Shown: one piece after another, positions 34,550-48,100 of the stretch | Numbering within the stretch: position 1 is the first letter of the stretch | Layout: the number at the start of each line of letters is the position of its first letter | Source of the DNA: Cronobacter turicensis z3032 | Lineage (GTDB): Bacteria; Pseudomonadota; Gammaproteobacteria; Enterobacterales; Enterobacteriaceae | DNA: 64,000 nucleotides | Direction of reading: 5' to 3' | Assembly: GCA_000027065.2 (NCBI GenBank) | Contig: FN543093.2 | Coordinates: 562,074-626,073 of the forward strand | Position numbers and translations under genes: made by a program | Notes under the pieces: model-generated | What the model saw: only the letters and a program-made list of their open reading frames with translations | Databases searched by the model: none | Told to the model about the DNA's origin: nothing

Positions 34550-35020
34550 ATGACAGAAGATGAACGGTTTGCCCGCCGTCCGATGGGCATGCGCATGGCG
34601 ATGATTGTGCGTCAGTGGCGCGCCATTATTGATAGCGCGATAACCGACACCGGCCTGACGCAGTCTGGCTGGACGGTGCTGATGCAGCTCGATCAGCAGG
34701 GGGATAATCTTTCGGTCAGCGAACTGGCGCAGGTGCAGGGCATTGAACTGCCGCCGCTCATGCGCACCCTGACATGCCTTGAAAGCAAAGGCTATCTGGT
34801 GCGCAGTCAGTCACCCTGGGACAAACGCATTCGCCTGGTTTCTCTTACCGACGAAGGGCGGGCGATGCTCGCCACGCTCACGACGGTGATTGAGGGCTAC
34901 CAGGCGCGCGTGTCACAAAATATTCCCGCGCAGGATATGGACATCTTCAGCGACACACTAAACCAGATCGCGCGTAATCTGCGCACGATCCGCGACGAAG
35001 ACGCTAACAACGCACAATAA
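34550..35020 (+). CDS. MarR/SlyA-family repressor
   Basis: A 156-residue MarR-family winged helix: SVSELAQVQGIELPPLMRTLTCLESKGYLVRSQSPWDKRIRLVSLTDEGRAM is the core with the DKR wing. ATG 34550 has GAAGGGAG. It ends two bases before the HlyD gene, so it is the first gene of a three-gene efflux unit that it probably represses through the palindrome at 34491. The ligand is unknown, perhaps an aromatic compound or antimicrobial. Confidence 0.88.
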   Translation: MTEDERFARRPMGMRMAMIVRQWRAIIDSAITDTGLTQSGWTVLMQLDQQGDNLSVSELAQVQGIELPPLMRTLTCLESKGYLVRSQSPWDKRIRLVSLTDEGRAMLATLTTVIEGYQARVSQNIPAQDMDIFSDTLNQIARNLRTIRDEDANNAQ

Positions 35021-35022
35021 CT

Positions 35023-36090
35023 ATGATGACTCCGGAACAAAAGTTTGCCCGCTGGGTAAGGGTGAGTATTGCCACTTTCCTGGCGATGTTCGTTTACTTC
35101 ATTCTCGCCGATATCTGGATCCCGCTGACGCCGGATTCCACCGTGATGCGCGTGGTGACGCCCGTCTCCTCGCGTGTTTCAGGCTACGTGGCGGCGGTGC
35201 ATGTCGCCAATAACAACCATGTGAAAAAGGGCGATCTGCTGTTTGAGCTGGATGCCGCGCCGTTTACCAACCGCGTCGAGGCGGCGGACATCGCGCTGCG
35301 CCAGGCGCGGCTGACTAACGAGCAACTGGACGCGCAGATTGTCGCCGCCAGGGCTAACCTCAACACCGCCCGCCTGACGGCCCGCAACGATAAAGTCACC
35401 TTTGACCGCTACCAGCGCCTGAGCGCGCTGCAAAACGTCTCGCAGCAGGATCTTGATAAGGTGCGCACCACCTGGCAGACCAGCGATCAGGCGGTGGCGC
35501 AACTGGAGGCGAAAATCAACGAACTGACCATTGAGCGCGGCGAACGCGACGACAACCGCAACGTCACAATACAAAAATACCGCAACGCCCTGCAGGACGC
35601 GCAGCTCAATCTCGGCTGGACGCAGATCCGCGCCGAGGCCGACGGCACCGTCAGCAATCTGCAATTAAGCCCCGGCTGGTTTGCCGCCGCCGGTACGCCC
35701 GCGCTGGCGCTGGTGAGCGAGCACACCGATATCGTGGCGGATTTTCGCGAGAAGAGCCTGCGCCACACGCACGTGGGCACCGACGCCGCGGTGGTGTTCG
35801 ACGCGCTGCCAGGCCAGGTGTTCCATGCGCACGTCACCAGTCACGACGCCGGGATACTCGCCGGTCAGCAGGCGGTGAACGGCCAGCTGTCGCAGCCGGA
35901 GGAGTCGAACCGCTGGGTGCGCGACGCGCGCCGTATGCGTATTCACGTGGCGCTGGACGAGCCGTTGCCTGCGTCGCTGCCGACCGGCGCGCGCGCCACC
36001 GTGCAGCTCTATAACAGCGAAGGTCCGTTTGCCCGCTTCTTCTCCGGCCTACAGATCCACCTTATCAGCCTGCTGCATTATGTGTATTAA
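35023..36090 (+). CDS. HlyD-family membrane fusion protein
   Basis: A 355-residue HlyD/EmrA-type adaptor: one N-terminal membrane helix (about residues 13-33), a split biotinyl-lipoyl domain (SRVSGYVAAVHVANNNHVKKGDLLFELD), a coiled-coil hairpin, and a beta-barrel domain. Close relatives are YibH, YiaV and AaeA. The next gene, a DUF2955 membrane protein, starts two bases later. Together they should form an inner-membrane efflux pump reaching an outer-membrane channel. The substrate cannot be read from sequence. Confidence 0.87.
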   Translation: MMTPEQKFARWVRVSIATFLAMFVYFILADIWIPLTPDSTVMRVVTPVSSRVSGYVAAVHVANNNHVKKGDLLFELDAAPFTNRVEAADIALRQARLTNEQLDAQIVAARANLNTARLTARNDKVTFDRYQRLSALQNVSQQDLDKVRTTWQTSDQAVAQLEAKINELTIERGERDDNRNVTIQKYRNALQDAQLNLGWTQIRAEADGTVSNLQLSPGWFAAAGTPALALVSEHTDIVADFREKSLRHTHVGTDAAVVFDALPGQVFHAHVTSHDAGILAGQQAVNGQLSQPEESNRWVRDARRMRIHVALDEPLPASLPTGARATVQLYNSEGPFARFFSGLQIHLISLLHYVY

Positions 36091-36092
36091 CC

Positions 36093-37163
36093 ATGTCCAT
36101 TAACACGCTGGCGCGGGTCTTCACCCCGCATGGCAACATCGTCTACACGGCGAACGATTTCCGCCAGACGCTGCGCATCATGGTGGCGGGTGTCACGGCG
36201 CTCAGTATTTCGAGCTTCTATAACACCAGTTACGGGGTCTTTTTCGTTATTTACCCGATCATGTTGCTGTCGCTGGTGCCGGTCTTTAACCGCCACGTCG
36301 CGAAGCAGTTTATCTTCAGCGCGGCGCTGAACTGCGTCGAAATGGTGATTATCGTTGGCTATCTTGCGCAATGGCCGGTCATCATGACCGGCGTGGTGTT
36401 TGCGCTCTACGTAATGCGATTTCGCTTTATGAGCAAAGGGCCGCTGTTTCTCTTCGGCTCGATGGGCGTCGTCTGCCAGAGCGTGATGCTCAACTTTATG
36501 AGCTACCCGACCAGTGACTGGCACACGCTGCTGTTTTCCAATATGGAAGCGAGCGTCATGGCCGTGGGGTTAAGCGCGCTGATGCACTATCTGCTGCCGG
36601 ACGTTGAACCGCGCAAGCCGCCGCCGCTGATTGAAAAAGACGCCGCGCGAGTGCGCCATGAATACCTGCTTTCCGGCACGGTAGCGACGCTCAATTTCGT
36701 GGTGTTTCAGATGGCGGATTTGAGCGACTCGCTCTCGGCGCTGATGGCGGGCATCCTGATCCTCTTTCCCATGCACTACCGCGGCGCGGTGTTAAGCTCG
36801 CTGTGGCGCGTGGTCGGCGTGGTGATTGGCTGTCTCTATGTGCTGCTGGTGCAACTCGTGCTCTACGATCACAGCAGCCATATGGTGCTGATGATGCCGC
36901 TTATCGCGCTCGGCTTTGCCTTCAGCGCCCGGCTGCACGTGATGGAAAAAGTCGGCGCGGGCGTCGGGTTTGCCAGCATCACCACCCTTGGCATCATGTT
37001 CGGGCAGAATCTTCACCCCGACACCGATCTGGTTTTCAGCGATCTCTACCGCATCAGTTCTGTCACCGTGTCGCTGCTTATCACGCTCACGATGGTGTTT
37101 TTAGTGCACCTGATTTTAAACCGCTTCGCCGCCACCCGTTACGTGGTGAAAAGCGAGCCGTAA
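36093..37163 (+). CDS. DUF2955 (FUSC-like) inner membrane efflux protein
   Basis: A 356-residue protein with about ten membrane helices in two halves separated by a hydrophilic loop (EPRKPPPLIEKDAARVRHEYL). This is the DUF2955 / FUSC layout of AaeB-type exporters. It follows the HlyD adaptor in the same unit and is most likely the pump. No experimentally defined substrate is known to me. Confidence 0.85.
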   Translation: MSINTLARVFTPHGNIVYTANDFRQTLRIMVAGVTALSISSFYNTSYGVFFVIYPIMLLSLVPVFNRHVAKQFIFSAALNCVEMVIIVGYLAQWPVIMTGVVFALYVMRFRFMSKGPLFLFGSMGVVCQSVMLNFMSYPTSDWHTLLFSNMEASVMAVGLSALMHYLLPDVEPRKPPPLIEKDAARVRHEYLLSGTVATLNFVVFQMADLSDSLSALMAGILILFPMHYRGAVLSSLWRVVGVVIGCLYVLLVQLVLYDHSSHMVLMMPLIALGFAFSARLHVMEKVGAGVGFASITTLGIMFGQNLHPDTDLVFSDLYRISSVTVSLLITLTMVFLVHLILNRFAATRYVVKSEP

Positions 37164-37270
37164 GGCACCTGATGCGAATCTGAAAAAGGCGGATTTTCGG
37201 CGCGTTGACAGGCGCTTTCGCGAGCAACGCGTTACTCTCACGCATCAGGAAATGCGAAGGAAAAGGGAAG

Positions 37271-37672
37271 ATGAAACGCCTGCTTGGCGTGATGCTAACC
37301 GGTTTACTGACGGGGTGCCCTTCCGGTGCGGACAGGATATCTCTCGAAGAGCCAGCCGCGGTAATGGCGCGCGGCGATACGGTCTGTTTGCTGGTGGCGA
37401 ATAAACCTGATGAGGTCATCCGCTCGGTTGAGATATACAGCGAGAAAGGAGAGTCCTTAATGGAATCGCGGCTGCCCGAAGCAAGGCGCCGCGTGGCGCG
37501 CGGGCAGTGTCTACCCGATTTGGGTTTCAGTTACCGCCCCGGCAACCGCTATTCGGCGTATTACTATTTCCAGAGCCTTAAAGGTGGTCCGCTCCGCTTA
37601 TTCACCGCGCATTTCGCGACGGCTGAGGCTTTCCCGTTAAAAATCAGCGCCACTTACGAGCGGGCACAGTAA
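37271..37672 (+). CDS. Putative type VI immunity lipoprotein, copy 3 (isolated)
   Basis: A 133-residue predicted lipoprotein: MKRLLGVMLTGLLTGC with lipobox Cys16, then PSGAD. The mature sequence repeats the family blocks (DTVCLLVANKPDEVIRSVEIYS and CLPDLGFSYRPGNRYSAYYY) of the copies at 13665 and 14832. ATG 37271 follows AAGGGAAG. No metallopeptidase or remnant is visible nearby: upstream is the DUF2955 gene and downstream convergent ascG. It is probably an orphan immunity or envelope lipoprotein, about 22 kb from its relatives. Confidence 0.7.
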   Translation: MKRLLGVMLTGLLTGCPSGADRISLEEPAAVMARGDTVCLLVANKPDEVIRSVEIYSEKGESLMESRLPEARRRVARGQCLPDLGFSYRPGNRYSAYYYFQSLKGGPLRLFTAHFATAEAFPLKISATYERAQ

Positions 37673-38676
37673 GGCCCGTTCCCCACCGAATCGCGCAGGA
37701 TAAGCTCTGAAACGAACAGGTTGTCGCGTGAGAGATAACCGCCATCGAGCATGGCGATCAGGCGGTTTATCGTCTCGTGAACCATGTCGGTGACGGGGTC
37801 TTTGACGCTGGCGAGCGCCGGGCTTAAAAAGGGCGCGGTGGGGCTGTTGTCAAAGCCTATCAGCGACACCTGCTGCGGCACCTGAACCCCCGCGTCCGTC
37901 AGCGCTTTCAGCGCGCCGACCGCCATATCGTCGTTGCTGGCGATAAGCCCGCTGAATGCCACGCCACTTTCCAGCAGCGTATTCACCGCCTGCGCGCCGC
38001 TTGCCGGCGTCCATTTGCCTTCCACAATCAGCGATGGCGCGGGCGTAATGCCGTGCTGGCGCAGCGCCTCTTTGTAGCCCGCCAGACGCTCCAGCGCGGT
38101 AGGGGAGTCAGGCGAGCCGGTAATAAATGCGATCTCGCGGTGTCCGCGCTCAAGCAGCGCGCGGGTGGCGTTAAAGCTGGCGCCTTTGTGGTCGCAGCAG
38201 ACGCAGTGGCTCTGATGTTTACGCAGCTTGCGGTTCACCACCATCACCGGCTGGCGGGTCTGGCTGATGATGTCGTCGATGTCGTCAACGCCGAGAAAGC
38301 GCGGGTAGAGGATGATGGCGTCGCAGCGTAAATCGAGCAGAAACTCAATCGCCTCGCGCTCTTCGCGGGCGCTGTGTTTACCGTCCACCAGAATCAACTG
38401 GCGGCCATTTTCTTCCAGCTTTTTCGCCGCGCGCGAGAGGATTTCGCTGAAGTAACTGCCGCTGTACAGCGTGTTGGTGACCACCATCCCGATACACTGG
38501 GAGGTATTGGTCGCCAGATTGCGCGCCAGCAGGTTAGGCCGGTAGCCGGTCGCGTCGATGGCTTCGAACACCTGTTTGCGGGTTTCCTCGCTCACATACC
38601 CTTTGCCGGACAGCACGCGAGACACGGTGGCCTTTGATACGCCTGCTTTTTTGGCCACTTCCTGCATTGTCGACAT
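37654..38676 (-). CDS. ascG: LacI-family repressor AscG
   Basis: A 340-residue LacI-family protein: MSTMQEVAKKAGVSKATVSRVLSGKGYVSEETRKQVFEAI is close to E. coli AscG (336 residues) and the gene is divergent to ascF as in E. coli. AscG represses the aryl-beta-glucoside genes and binds a TGAAACCGGTTTCA-like operator. The gene overlaps the end of the lipoprotein gene by 19 bases on the opposite strand. Confidence 0.9.
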   Translation of the reverse strand: MSTMQEVAKKAGVSKATVSRVLSGKGYVSEETRKQVFEAIDATGYRPNLLARNLATNTSQCIGMVVTNTLYSGSYFSEILSRAAKKLEENGRQLILVDGKHSAREEREAIEFLLDLRCDAIILYPRFLGVDDIDDIISQTRQPVMVVNRKLRKHQSHCVCCDHKGASFNATRALLERGHREIAFITGSPDSPTALERLAGYKEALRQHGITPAPSLIVEGKWTPASGAQAVNTLLESGVAFSGLIASNDDMAVGALKALTDAGVQVPQQVSLIGFDNSPTAPFLSPALASVKDPVTDMVHETINRLIAMLDGGYLSRDNLFVSELILRDSVGNGPYCARS

Positions 38677-38767
38677 GTTATCCCTCCGGCTCGGCTTAGG
38701 TGCCGCACATTCTACACATTTCCCCGTAAAGCGGCAGGCATGTCGCGCACGCTTACGGCTGCTTCAT

Positions 38768-38783
38768 GGCGATCTCCATCACA
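38768..38783. promoter_or_regulatory. Candidate CRP site upstream of ascFB
   Basis: GGCGATCTCCATCACA fits TGTGA-N6-TCACA with two mismatches. PTS sugar operons of this type are normally CRP-dependent. Confidence 0.4.
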
Positions 38784-38840
38784 GATTTTAAAGCCAGATT
38801 AAATTTCAGTTGATCTGTTTTATAACCGCAACCACTCTAA

Positions 38841-38858
38841 TGTGGAACCGGTTACCTA
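38841..38858. promoter_or_regulatory. AscG operator
   Basis: TGTGGAACCGGTTACCTA contains the palindromic core GGAACCGGTTACC, close to the AscG consensus, in the divergent ascG/ascF region (38677-38987, no gene). Binding here would repress ascFB. Confidence 0.7.
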
Positions 38859-38987
38859 TTACATCATCCTGTCAGCGCGACGCGGCGTCTCACGCCGTGA
38901 TTCCTGACAAGTACCTGAATTTAAAATAATAAACGCGCAGAAGCGGCTCTGACGCTACGGCGTGTGATAACGAGAGATTTCACCATC

Positions 38988-41895
<2,908 letters not shown>

Positions 41896-41912
41896 TCCCC
41901 GCAATCCGTTAT

Positions 41913-41951
41913 AACGCGCGTCGCCGTCCATGGCGGCGCGCGTCTGTTTTA
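41913..41951 (+). terminator. Terminator after ascB
   Basis: CGCGCG-T-CGCC and GGCG-G-CGCGCG form an imperfect GC-rich stem around GTCCAT, followed by TCTGTTTTA. Confidence 0.6.
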
Positions 41952-42109
41952 CGCTCCCGCCAACAGTGCAAAGCGCGCCGCGTTGCACAACCGCAGGGCG
42001 TCGTTTTCACGTTATGACGAAAAACGCCCCCATTCCGCCCGCCGATTTCTGGCACATAACTTGCTGAATCTCTGTCCACCCGCGTTTTATCTTTCGCAAA
42101 GGACTCGTT

Positions 42110-43387
42110 ATGTCAGCCAACACCGAATTCCCGTTAAGCGAGGCGCCCGCCGCCGGGCGCAAAGGCCTGCTCTCTATTTCGATGGTGCTGTTCAGCTTTA
42201 CTTTTTTCACCGGCACGATGTTTGCGGGCGGCAAGCTCGGCGTCGCCTTTCCGATTGTTGAAATGCTCTGGATAGCCACGATCGGCAATCTGCTGCTGGC
42301 ACTCTATGCGGCGGCGCTTGCCTGGATAGCCGCCCGCAGCGGGCTGAATACCGTATTAATGGGCCGCTTCTGTTTTGGCGAGAAGGGCAGCAAGCTCTCC
42401 GATTTCCTGCTCGGCTTCGCGGAGCTTGGCTGGTACGCGTGGGGCACCGCGACAGTCGCCATCACGCTGGTGAAACTGCTGGCGCTGCCGGAATGGCTCA
42501 CCACGCCGCTGATGGTTTTCTTCGGCCTCGCGTTCTGCGTCACGGCGCTGGTGGGGTATCGCGGGCTGGATCTGCTCTCGCGCGTTTCGGTGCCGCTGAT
42601 GTTTATTTTGCTGGTGGCCTCGATGTGGATTGCAACCCGCCACGCGGGCGGCTGGCAGGCGATGCAGCGCATTGAACCCACCGAAACGCTGGGCTGGTCG
42701 GCGGCCATCACGATGGTCTTCGGCACGTTCGCGAGCGGCGCGACCCAGGCCACCAACTGGACGCGCATGGCGCGCAGCAGCGGCACCGCCATTACCGGCA
42801 GCCTGATTAGCTTTCTCATCGGCAACGGGCTGATGGTGGTCGCGGGCGCATGGTGCGCGGTGGTGTATCAACAAGCGGATATCGTGGCGGTGATGACGTT
42901 GCAGGGGCTGTCGGTGGCGGCGGTCATCATGCTGTGTCTGAATTTGTGGACCATTCAGGGGCCGACGATTTATAACGTTTCTGCTGCCGCCTGTCATTTA
43001 CTGCGCAGCGAACGCCGCCGCACGCTCACCGTCGCGAGCGCGGGCATCGGCATTTTGCTGGCCATCGGCGGGATGTATGAGTTGCTGATCCCGTTTCTGG
43101 TGCTGCTCGGCAGCATAATTCCGCCGGTCGGCGGGGTGATCATCGCCGACTATGTGTTTCACCGCCGCGGACGTTACCCGGCGCTCAGCGAGGCCCGTCT
43201 GCCGCGCTTCAACTATGCGGGGCTTGCCGCTTACGCGCTCGGCGCGCTGACCGCGTACTTTTCGCCGTGGGTCGCCCCGCTGGTGGGCATCGCGGTGTCG
43301 GCGACGAGCTATCTTCTGTTTGTGCGCCTGGCGCGCGGGCGGAGCCGTGAGCCGCTCTCACCGACTTACTCAAAGGAGCCGTTATGA
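42110..43387 (+). CDS. codB: Cytosine permease CodB
   Basis: A 425-residue NCS1-family transporter with about 12 helices, close to E. coli CodB in length (419) and sequence (FPIVEMLWIATIGNLLLALYAA, WTRMARS). It imports cytosine across the inner membrane. ATG 42110 has an AAAGGA site. Its TGA overlaps the codA ATG as ATGA, so codBA is one coupled operon. Confidence 0.94.
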   Translation: MSANTEFPLSEAPAAGRKGLLSISMVLFSFTFFTGTMFAGGKLGVAFPIVEMLWIATIGNLLLALYAAALAWIAARSGLNTVLMGRFCFGEKGSKLSDFLLGFAELGWYAWGTATVAITLVKLLALPEWLTTPLMVFFGLAFCVTALVGYRGLDLLSRVSVPLMFILLVASMWIATRHAGGWQAMQRIEPTETLGWSAAITMVFGTFASGATQATNWTRMARSSGTAITGSLISFLIGNGLMVVAGAWCAVVYQQADIVAVMTLQGLSVAAVIMLCLNLWTIQGPTIYNVSAAACHLLRSERRRTLTVASAGIGILLAIGGMYELLIPFLVLLGSIIPPVGGVIIADYVFHRRGRYPALSEARLPRFNYAGLAAYALGALTAYFSPWVAPLVGIAVSATSYLLFVRLARGRSREPLSPTYSKEPL

Positions 43388-44619
43388 ATATCGTTAATGC
43401 CCGTTTACGCCGCCGCGAAGGCTGGTTCACGCTCGTGCTGGACGACGGGATCATTAAAGCCATTACGCCGCAGCCGGCGATGCAGGCACCCAATGAGAAC
43501 GATCTGGATGCGCAGGGCGGGCTGGTTATCCCGCCGCTGGTCGAGCCGCATATTCATCTGGACGCCACCCTGACGGCGGGCGAGCCTGAGTGGAACATGA
43601 GCGGCACGCTGTTTGAAGGCATTGAGCGCTGGGGCCAGCGTAAAGCCACTATCACCCATGAGGACACCAAACGCCGCGCGCATGAGACTATCGGCATGTT
43701 GCGCGACCACGGCATCCAGCACGTGCGCACCCATGTGGATGTGACCGACCCGACGCTCGCCGCGCTGAAAGCGATGCTGGAAGTGAAAGAAGAGGCGCGC
43801 CATCTTATCGATCTGCAAATCGTCGCGTTCCCGCAGGAGGGTATCGAATCTTTCCCACAGGGCAGGGCGCTGATGGAGCAGGCCGTGGAGATGGGCGCGG
43901 ATGTGGTTGGCGGCATTCCGCATTTTGAGAACACCCGCGAGCAGGGCGTCAGCTCGGTGAAATTCCTGATGGATCTGGCCGAGCGCACTGGCTGTCTCGT
44001 GGATGTACACTGCGATGAAACCGACGACGCGCAGTCGCGCTTTCTGGAAGTGCTGGCGGAAGAGACGCGCGTGCGCGGCATGGGCGCGCGGGTGACGGCG
44101 AGCCACACGGTGGCGATGGGCTCTTACGATAACGCCTACTGCTCAAAGCTGTTTCGCCTGCTCAAACGCGCTGGCTTAAGCTTTGTCTCCTGCCCGACCG
44201 AGAGCATTCATCTGCAGGGGCGTTTCGATACCTGGCCGAAACGGCGCGGCGTGACGCGCGTGGCGGAGCTGGACCGCGCGGGACTGAACGTCTGTTTCGG
44301 GCAGGACTCGATTAAAGATCCGTGGTATCCGCTCGGCAACGGCAACATTCTGCGCGTGCTCGACGCCGGGCTGCATATCTGTCACATGATGGGGTATGAG
44401 GATCTCAAACGCAGCCTGGATCTCGTGACCGACAACAGCGCACGGGCGATGAACCTTGGCGATAACTACGGCCTGTATGAAGGACGACCGGCGAATCTCG
44501 TGATACTGGATGCGCCGGATGATTACGAAGTGGTGCGCCGCCAGGCGAAGGCGCGTTATTCCGTGCGCCACGGCAAGGTGATTTTGCGCCGTGAGCCGGA
44601 AACGCTGCGCTATACGTAA
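43384..44619 (+). CDS. codA: Cytosine deaminase CodA
   Basis: A 411-residue amidohydrolase: metal ligands in EPHIHLDATL, DVHCDETDD, SHTVAMG and the catalytic Asp in CFGQDSIKDPW, as in E. coli CodA (427). It deaminates cytosine to uracil for pyrimidine salvage. Coupled to codB by ATGA overlap with AAAGGAG upstream. Confidence 0.95.
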   Translation: MNIVNARLRRREGWFTLVLDDGIIKAITPQPAMQAPNENDLDAQGGLVIPPLVEPHIHLDATLTAGEPEWNMSGTLFEGIERWGQRKATITHEDTKRRAHETIGMLRDHGIQHVRTHVDVTDPTLAALKAMLEVKEEARHLIDLQIVAFPQEGIESFPQGRALMEQAVEMGADVVGGIPHFENTREQGVSSVKFLMDLAERTGCLVDVHCDETDDAQSRFLEVLAEETRVRGMGARVTASHTVAMGSYDNAYCSKLFRLLKRAGLSFVSCPTESIHLQGRFDTWPKRRGVTRVAELDRAGLNVCFGQDSIKDPWYPLGNGNILRVLDAGLHICHMMGYEDLKRSLDLVTDNSARAMNLGDNYGLYEGRPANLVILDAPDDYEVVRRQAKARYSVRHGKVILRREPETLRYT

Positions 44620-44649
44620 CAAGGCCGGTATTACTCTCTTTATTTCATC

Positions 44650-44671
44650 AGCGCCTGCGGGCGCTTTTTTT
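44650..44671 (+). terminator. Terminator after codA
   Basis: AGCGCC / GGCGCT stem with loop TGCG followed by seven T. Confidence 0.85.
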
Positions 44672-45135
44672 ATCTCTCAACTGCGTTATTTCCATGAACA
44701 AACAAAATTCGGTTATTTTTTATTCATTTTTAAGAAACGTCCTAAAAGGCTGAAAATGCGCCATAGGCTTTTTTAATTTTTATTTATGCATAATTTAGAA
44801 AAGCGTCGTAAATATTATGTCTGGTAGTTTTTGATGTTTATATTTTCAAAAAATAACTATTTTTCTGCTTATAGTTCATTCATGGTAATCGGTTAATTTT
44901 ACATGATTTTCTGAGAAGCAATAAAATAAGCGAAGCGGCAAATAAGCTGCGGGGCGTGATAACGCGTGCCGCGCCGGGGTTTTTTAAAGGCCGGAAACGG
45001 CGAAATCGATAGAAAAATAGTATGACGCAGCTCACCTTTTTAATTTTCACCCCTCTTTATCCGCACTGGCGCAAATAAATAAATTCTGCTTAACATTGTT
45101 ATTCGCAGCGGCCGGCGAGGCCGCGCGCAATACCT
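44672..45135. other. AT-rich gene-free region before the autotransporter
   Basis: About 460 bases, strongly AT-rich up to about 44940, with no supportable ORF or RNA gene. Such composition in front of a surface protein suggests H-NS binding and a silenced promoter; no clear -10/-35 pair could be singled out. Confidence 0.5.
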
Positions 45136-48100
45136 ATGACAATAAGGGCTGGCGCGTCTGGCCCCTTGCAAACTCACAATCAATGGACGGTCTCTGGGAT
45201 GATCAACAGAAGCAGAGCAGCAGAACCTGTTCAGGCGGGATATTCGCCTGCACGGGGCGGGCGCCGTATTCGTATGAGTGCGGTGGCGATAGCGTTAGGT
45301 CTGGCCGGTATCGGGCAGGCGGCCGCGAGTAATTATATTGAGCAGGGCAAAGCGGGCGATGCCGCCAGCTGGCGCAGCAGCGAATTTAATGCGGAGTGGG
45401 GGCTTGGCGCTATTCACGCCGATGAAGCCTATGCGGCGGGATATACCGGTAAAGGCATTAAGCTCGGTATTTTCGATCAGCCGGTTTACGCAAAGCACCC
45501 GGAATTTTCCGGCACCGATAAGGTCATTAACCTCGTCACCGAAGGTATTCGTGAATATACCGATCCGTATATTCCGGTGAAAAAAGGCGATCCTTTCCGC
45601 TATGACGGTACGCCGTCTGTGGATTCCGATGGCGAGCTGGGCGCGCACGGCACCCACGTTGGTGGTATTGCGGCAGGCAGCCGCGACGGCGGGCCGATGC
45701 ACGGCGTCGCGTTTAACGCGCAGATCATCAGCGCCGAAAACGGCGACCCCGGCCCGGAAGACGGGATTATTCTCGGCAATGACGGCGCGGTATATGAGGC
45801 GGGCTGGCATGCGCTGATGGACAGCGGCGCGCGCATCATCAATAACAGCTGGGGTATCGGCATTACCGAGAAATTCGATCAGGGCGGGAAAGATCCGGCG
45901 TATCCGCACTTCACCGTATCCGACGCGCAGGCGCAGTTCGATCAGATCAAAGCGATCCTCGGCACCAAACCGGGCGGCGCGTATCAGGGCGCTATCGACG
46001 CGGCCCGCAGTGGCATCGTCACCATTTTCGCCGCCGGTAACGACTACAACCTCAACAACCCGGATGCGATAGCAGGCCTCGCGTACTTTGTGCCGGATAT
46101 CGCGCCGAACTGGCTGTCTGTCGCAAGCGTAATGAAAGATCCGGCCTCCACCAACAGCGTGCCGTACACCATCAGTACGTTCTCCTCCCGCTGCGGTTAC
46201 ACCGCAAGTTTCTGCGTCTCGGCGCCGGGCAGCCGGATTTACAGTTCGGTGATTGAGGGCACCAGCCCTGAGACGCTGACGACGGATTACGCCAACTACA
46301 GCGGCACCTCCATGGCCGCGCCGCACGTGGCGGGCAGCGTGGCGGTGCTGATGGAGCGCTTCCCGTATATGACCGGCGAGCAGATAGCCCAGGTGCTGAA
46401 AACCACCACGGTGGATATGGGCGATCCTGGCATCGACGCGCTTTATGGCTGGGGGATGATCGATCTCAGCAAGGCGATCCACGGGCCGGGCATGTTCTAC
46501 ACCGTGGACGATATTCCTGAAGAATTCCGTGTGCCGGACCCGGAGGGCGTGGCTTACGGCTCCTCGCAGTTTATCGCTGATATTCCGGGCATTGGCGAGG
46601 AAGTGGAAGCGGGCACCCCACTGGCGCGCACCTGTCGCGATATTCAGTGCGCGATGGATGTCTGGTCGAACGATATCTCCGGCCACGGCGGCCTGACGAA
46701 ACAGGGCGCGGGCGCGCTGTGGCTCACTGGCTCAAGCACCTATTCCGGCCCGACGCTGGTGAATGACGGCCTGCTGGTGGTGAACGGCTCCGTCACTTCC
46801 GACGTGACCGTGCAGCAGCAGGGCGTGCTGGCGGGTAACGGTACGGTTGGCTCGCTCACGGCGGCGCGCGGCGGCACCGTTGCCCCCGGCAACTCCATCG
46901 GCACGCTGAATGTGAATGGCGACGTCACGTTCCAGCCAGGTTCGCGCTACGCGGTGGAAGTCTCGCCGGACGGGCGCAGCGACGTGATTAACGCCACGGG
47001 CGCTATCGCGCTGAACGGCGGCGAAGTCGCGGTATCGCTTGAGAACAGCGGTAATCTGCTGAGCCAGGCGGAGGTTCGCAGCCTGCTGGGCCAGCAATAC
47101 AACATCCTGTCGGCGACGAACGGCGTGACCGGTCAGTTCGACAGCGTGGCGCCTGATTATCTCTTCCTCGGCACCTCGCTGGGCTACGCGGGCGGCCAGG
47201 TAACGCTGGATGTGGCGCGTAACGACACCACGTTCGCGAGCGTCGCGGATACCGCCAACGGCCGCGCGGTCGCCGGCGCGCTGGAAACGCTCGGCGCGGG
47301 CAACCCGCTGTATGAGAGCCTCCTCTCGACCGGTTCGGCGGCGCAGGCGCGTCAGGCGTTCCGTCAACTGGGCGGGCAGATCCACGCGGATATCGCCTCG
47401 GCGCAGATTAACGACAGCCGCTATCTGCGCGATACGCTGAATGAGCGTCTGCGTCAGGCGGAAGGGCTGACCAGCGTCTCGCCAGTCGCGGCCGATGACG
47501 GCGGCGCGTGGGCGAAGCTGTTAGGCGCGTGGGATCACGCCTCCGGCGATGCGAACGCCACCGGTTATCAGGCGTCAACCTACGGCGTGTTGCTGGGCCT
47601 TGATTCCGCGTATGCCGACGACTGGCGCATGGGGGTTGCGACCGGCTACACCCGCACCTCGCTTGACGGCGGCTACGGCGCGAATGCGGACAGCGATAAC
47701 TACCATCTGGCGGTCTACGGCGGTAAACAGCTGGGCGAGCTGGCGCTGCGCGCCGGTGCGGGTTACACCTGGCACCGTTTCGACACCAGCCGTTCCGTCA
47801 GCTTTGGTTCGCAGTCTGACCATAGCGACGCGAAATATAACGCCCGTACCGAGCAGTTCTTCGCGGAGGCCGGTTATCAGCTGGCTGCAGGCATGGTGAG
47901 CGTCGAGCCGTTTGCGAACGTCTCTTACGTGAACTTTGAAAACAACCGCATCCGCGAGCAGGGCGGGGCGACGGCGCTGCATGGCGACAAGCAGCACACC
48001 GACGCCACGTTCTCCACGCTGGGCCTGCGTTCGGGCCTGGAGTGGGACGCCACCGCAGAAACCACGGTGGCGCTGCGCGGCGAAGTGGGCTGGCAGCATC

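Noticed and set aside
42060..42109. PurR box upstream of codB
   Set aside because: TTTCGCAAAGG only partly resembles ACGCAAACGTTTGCGT, and the second half-site is missing.
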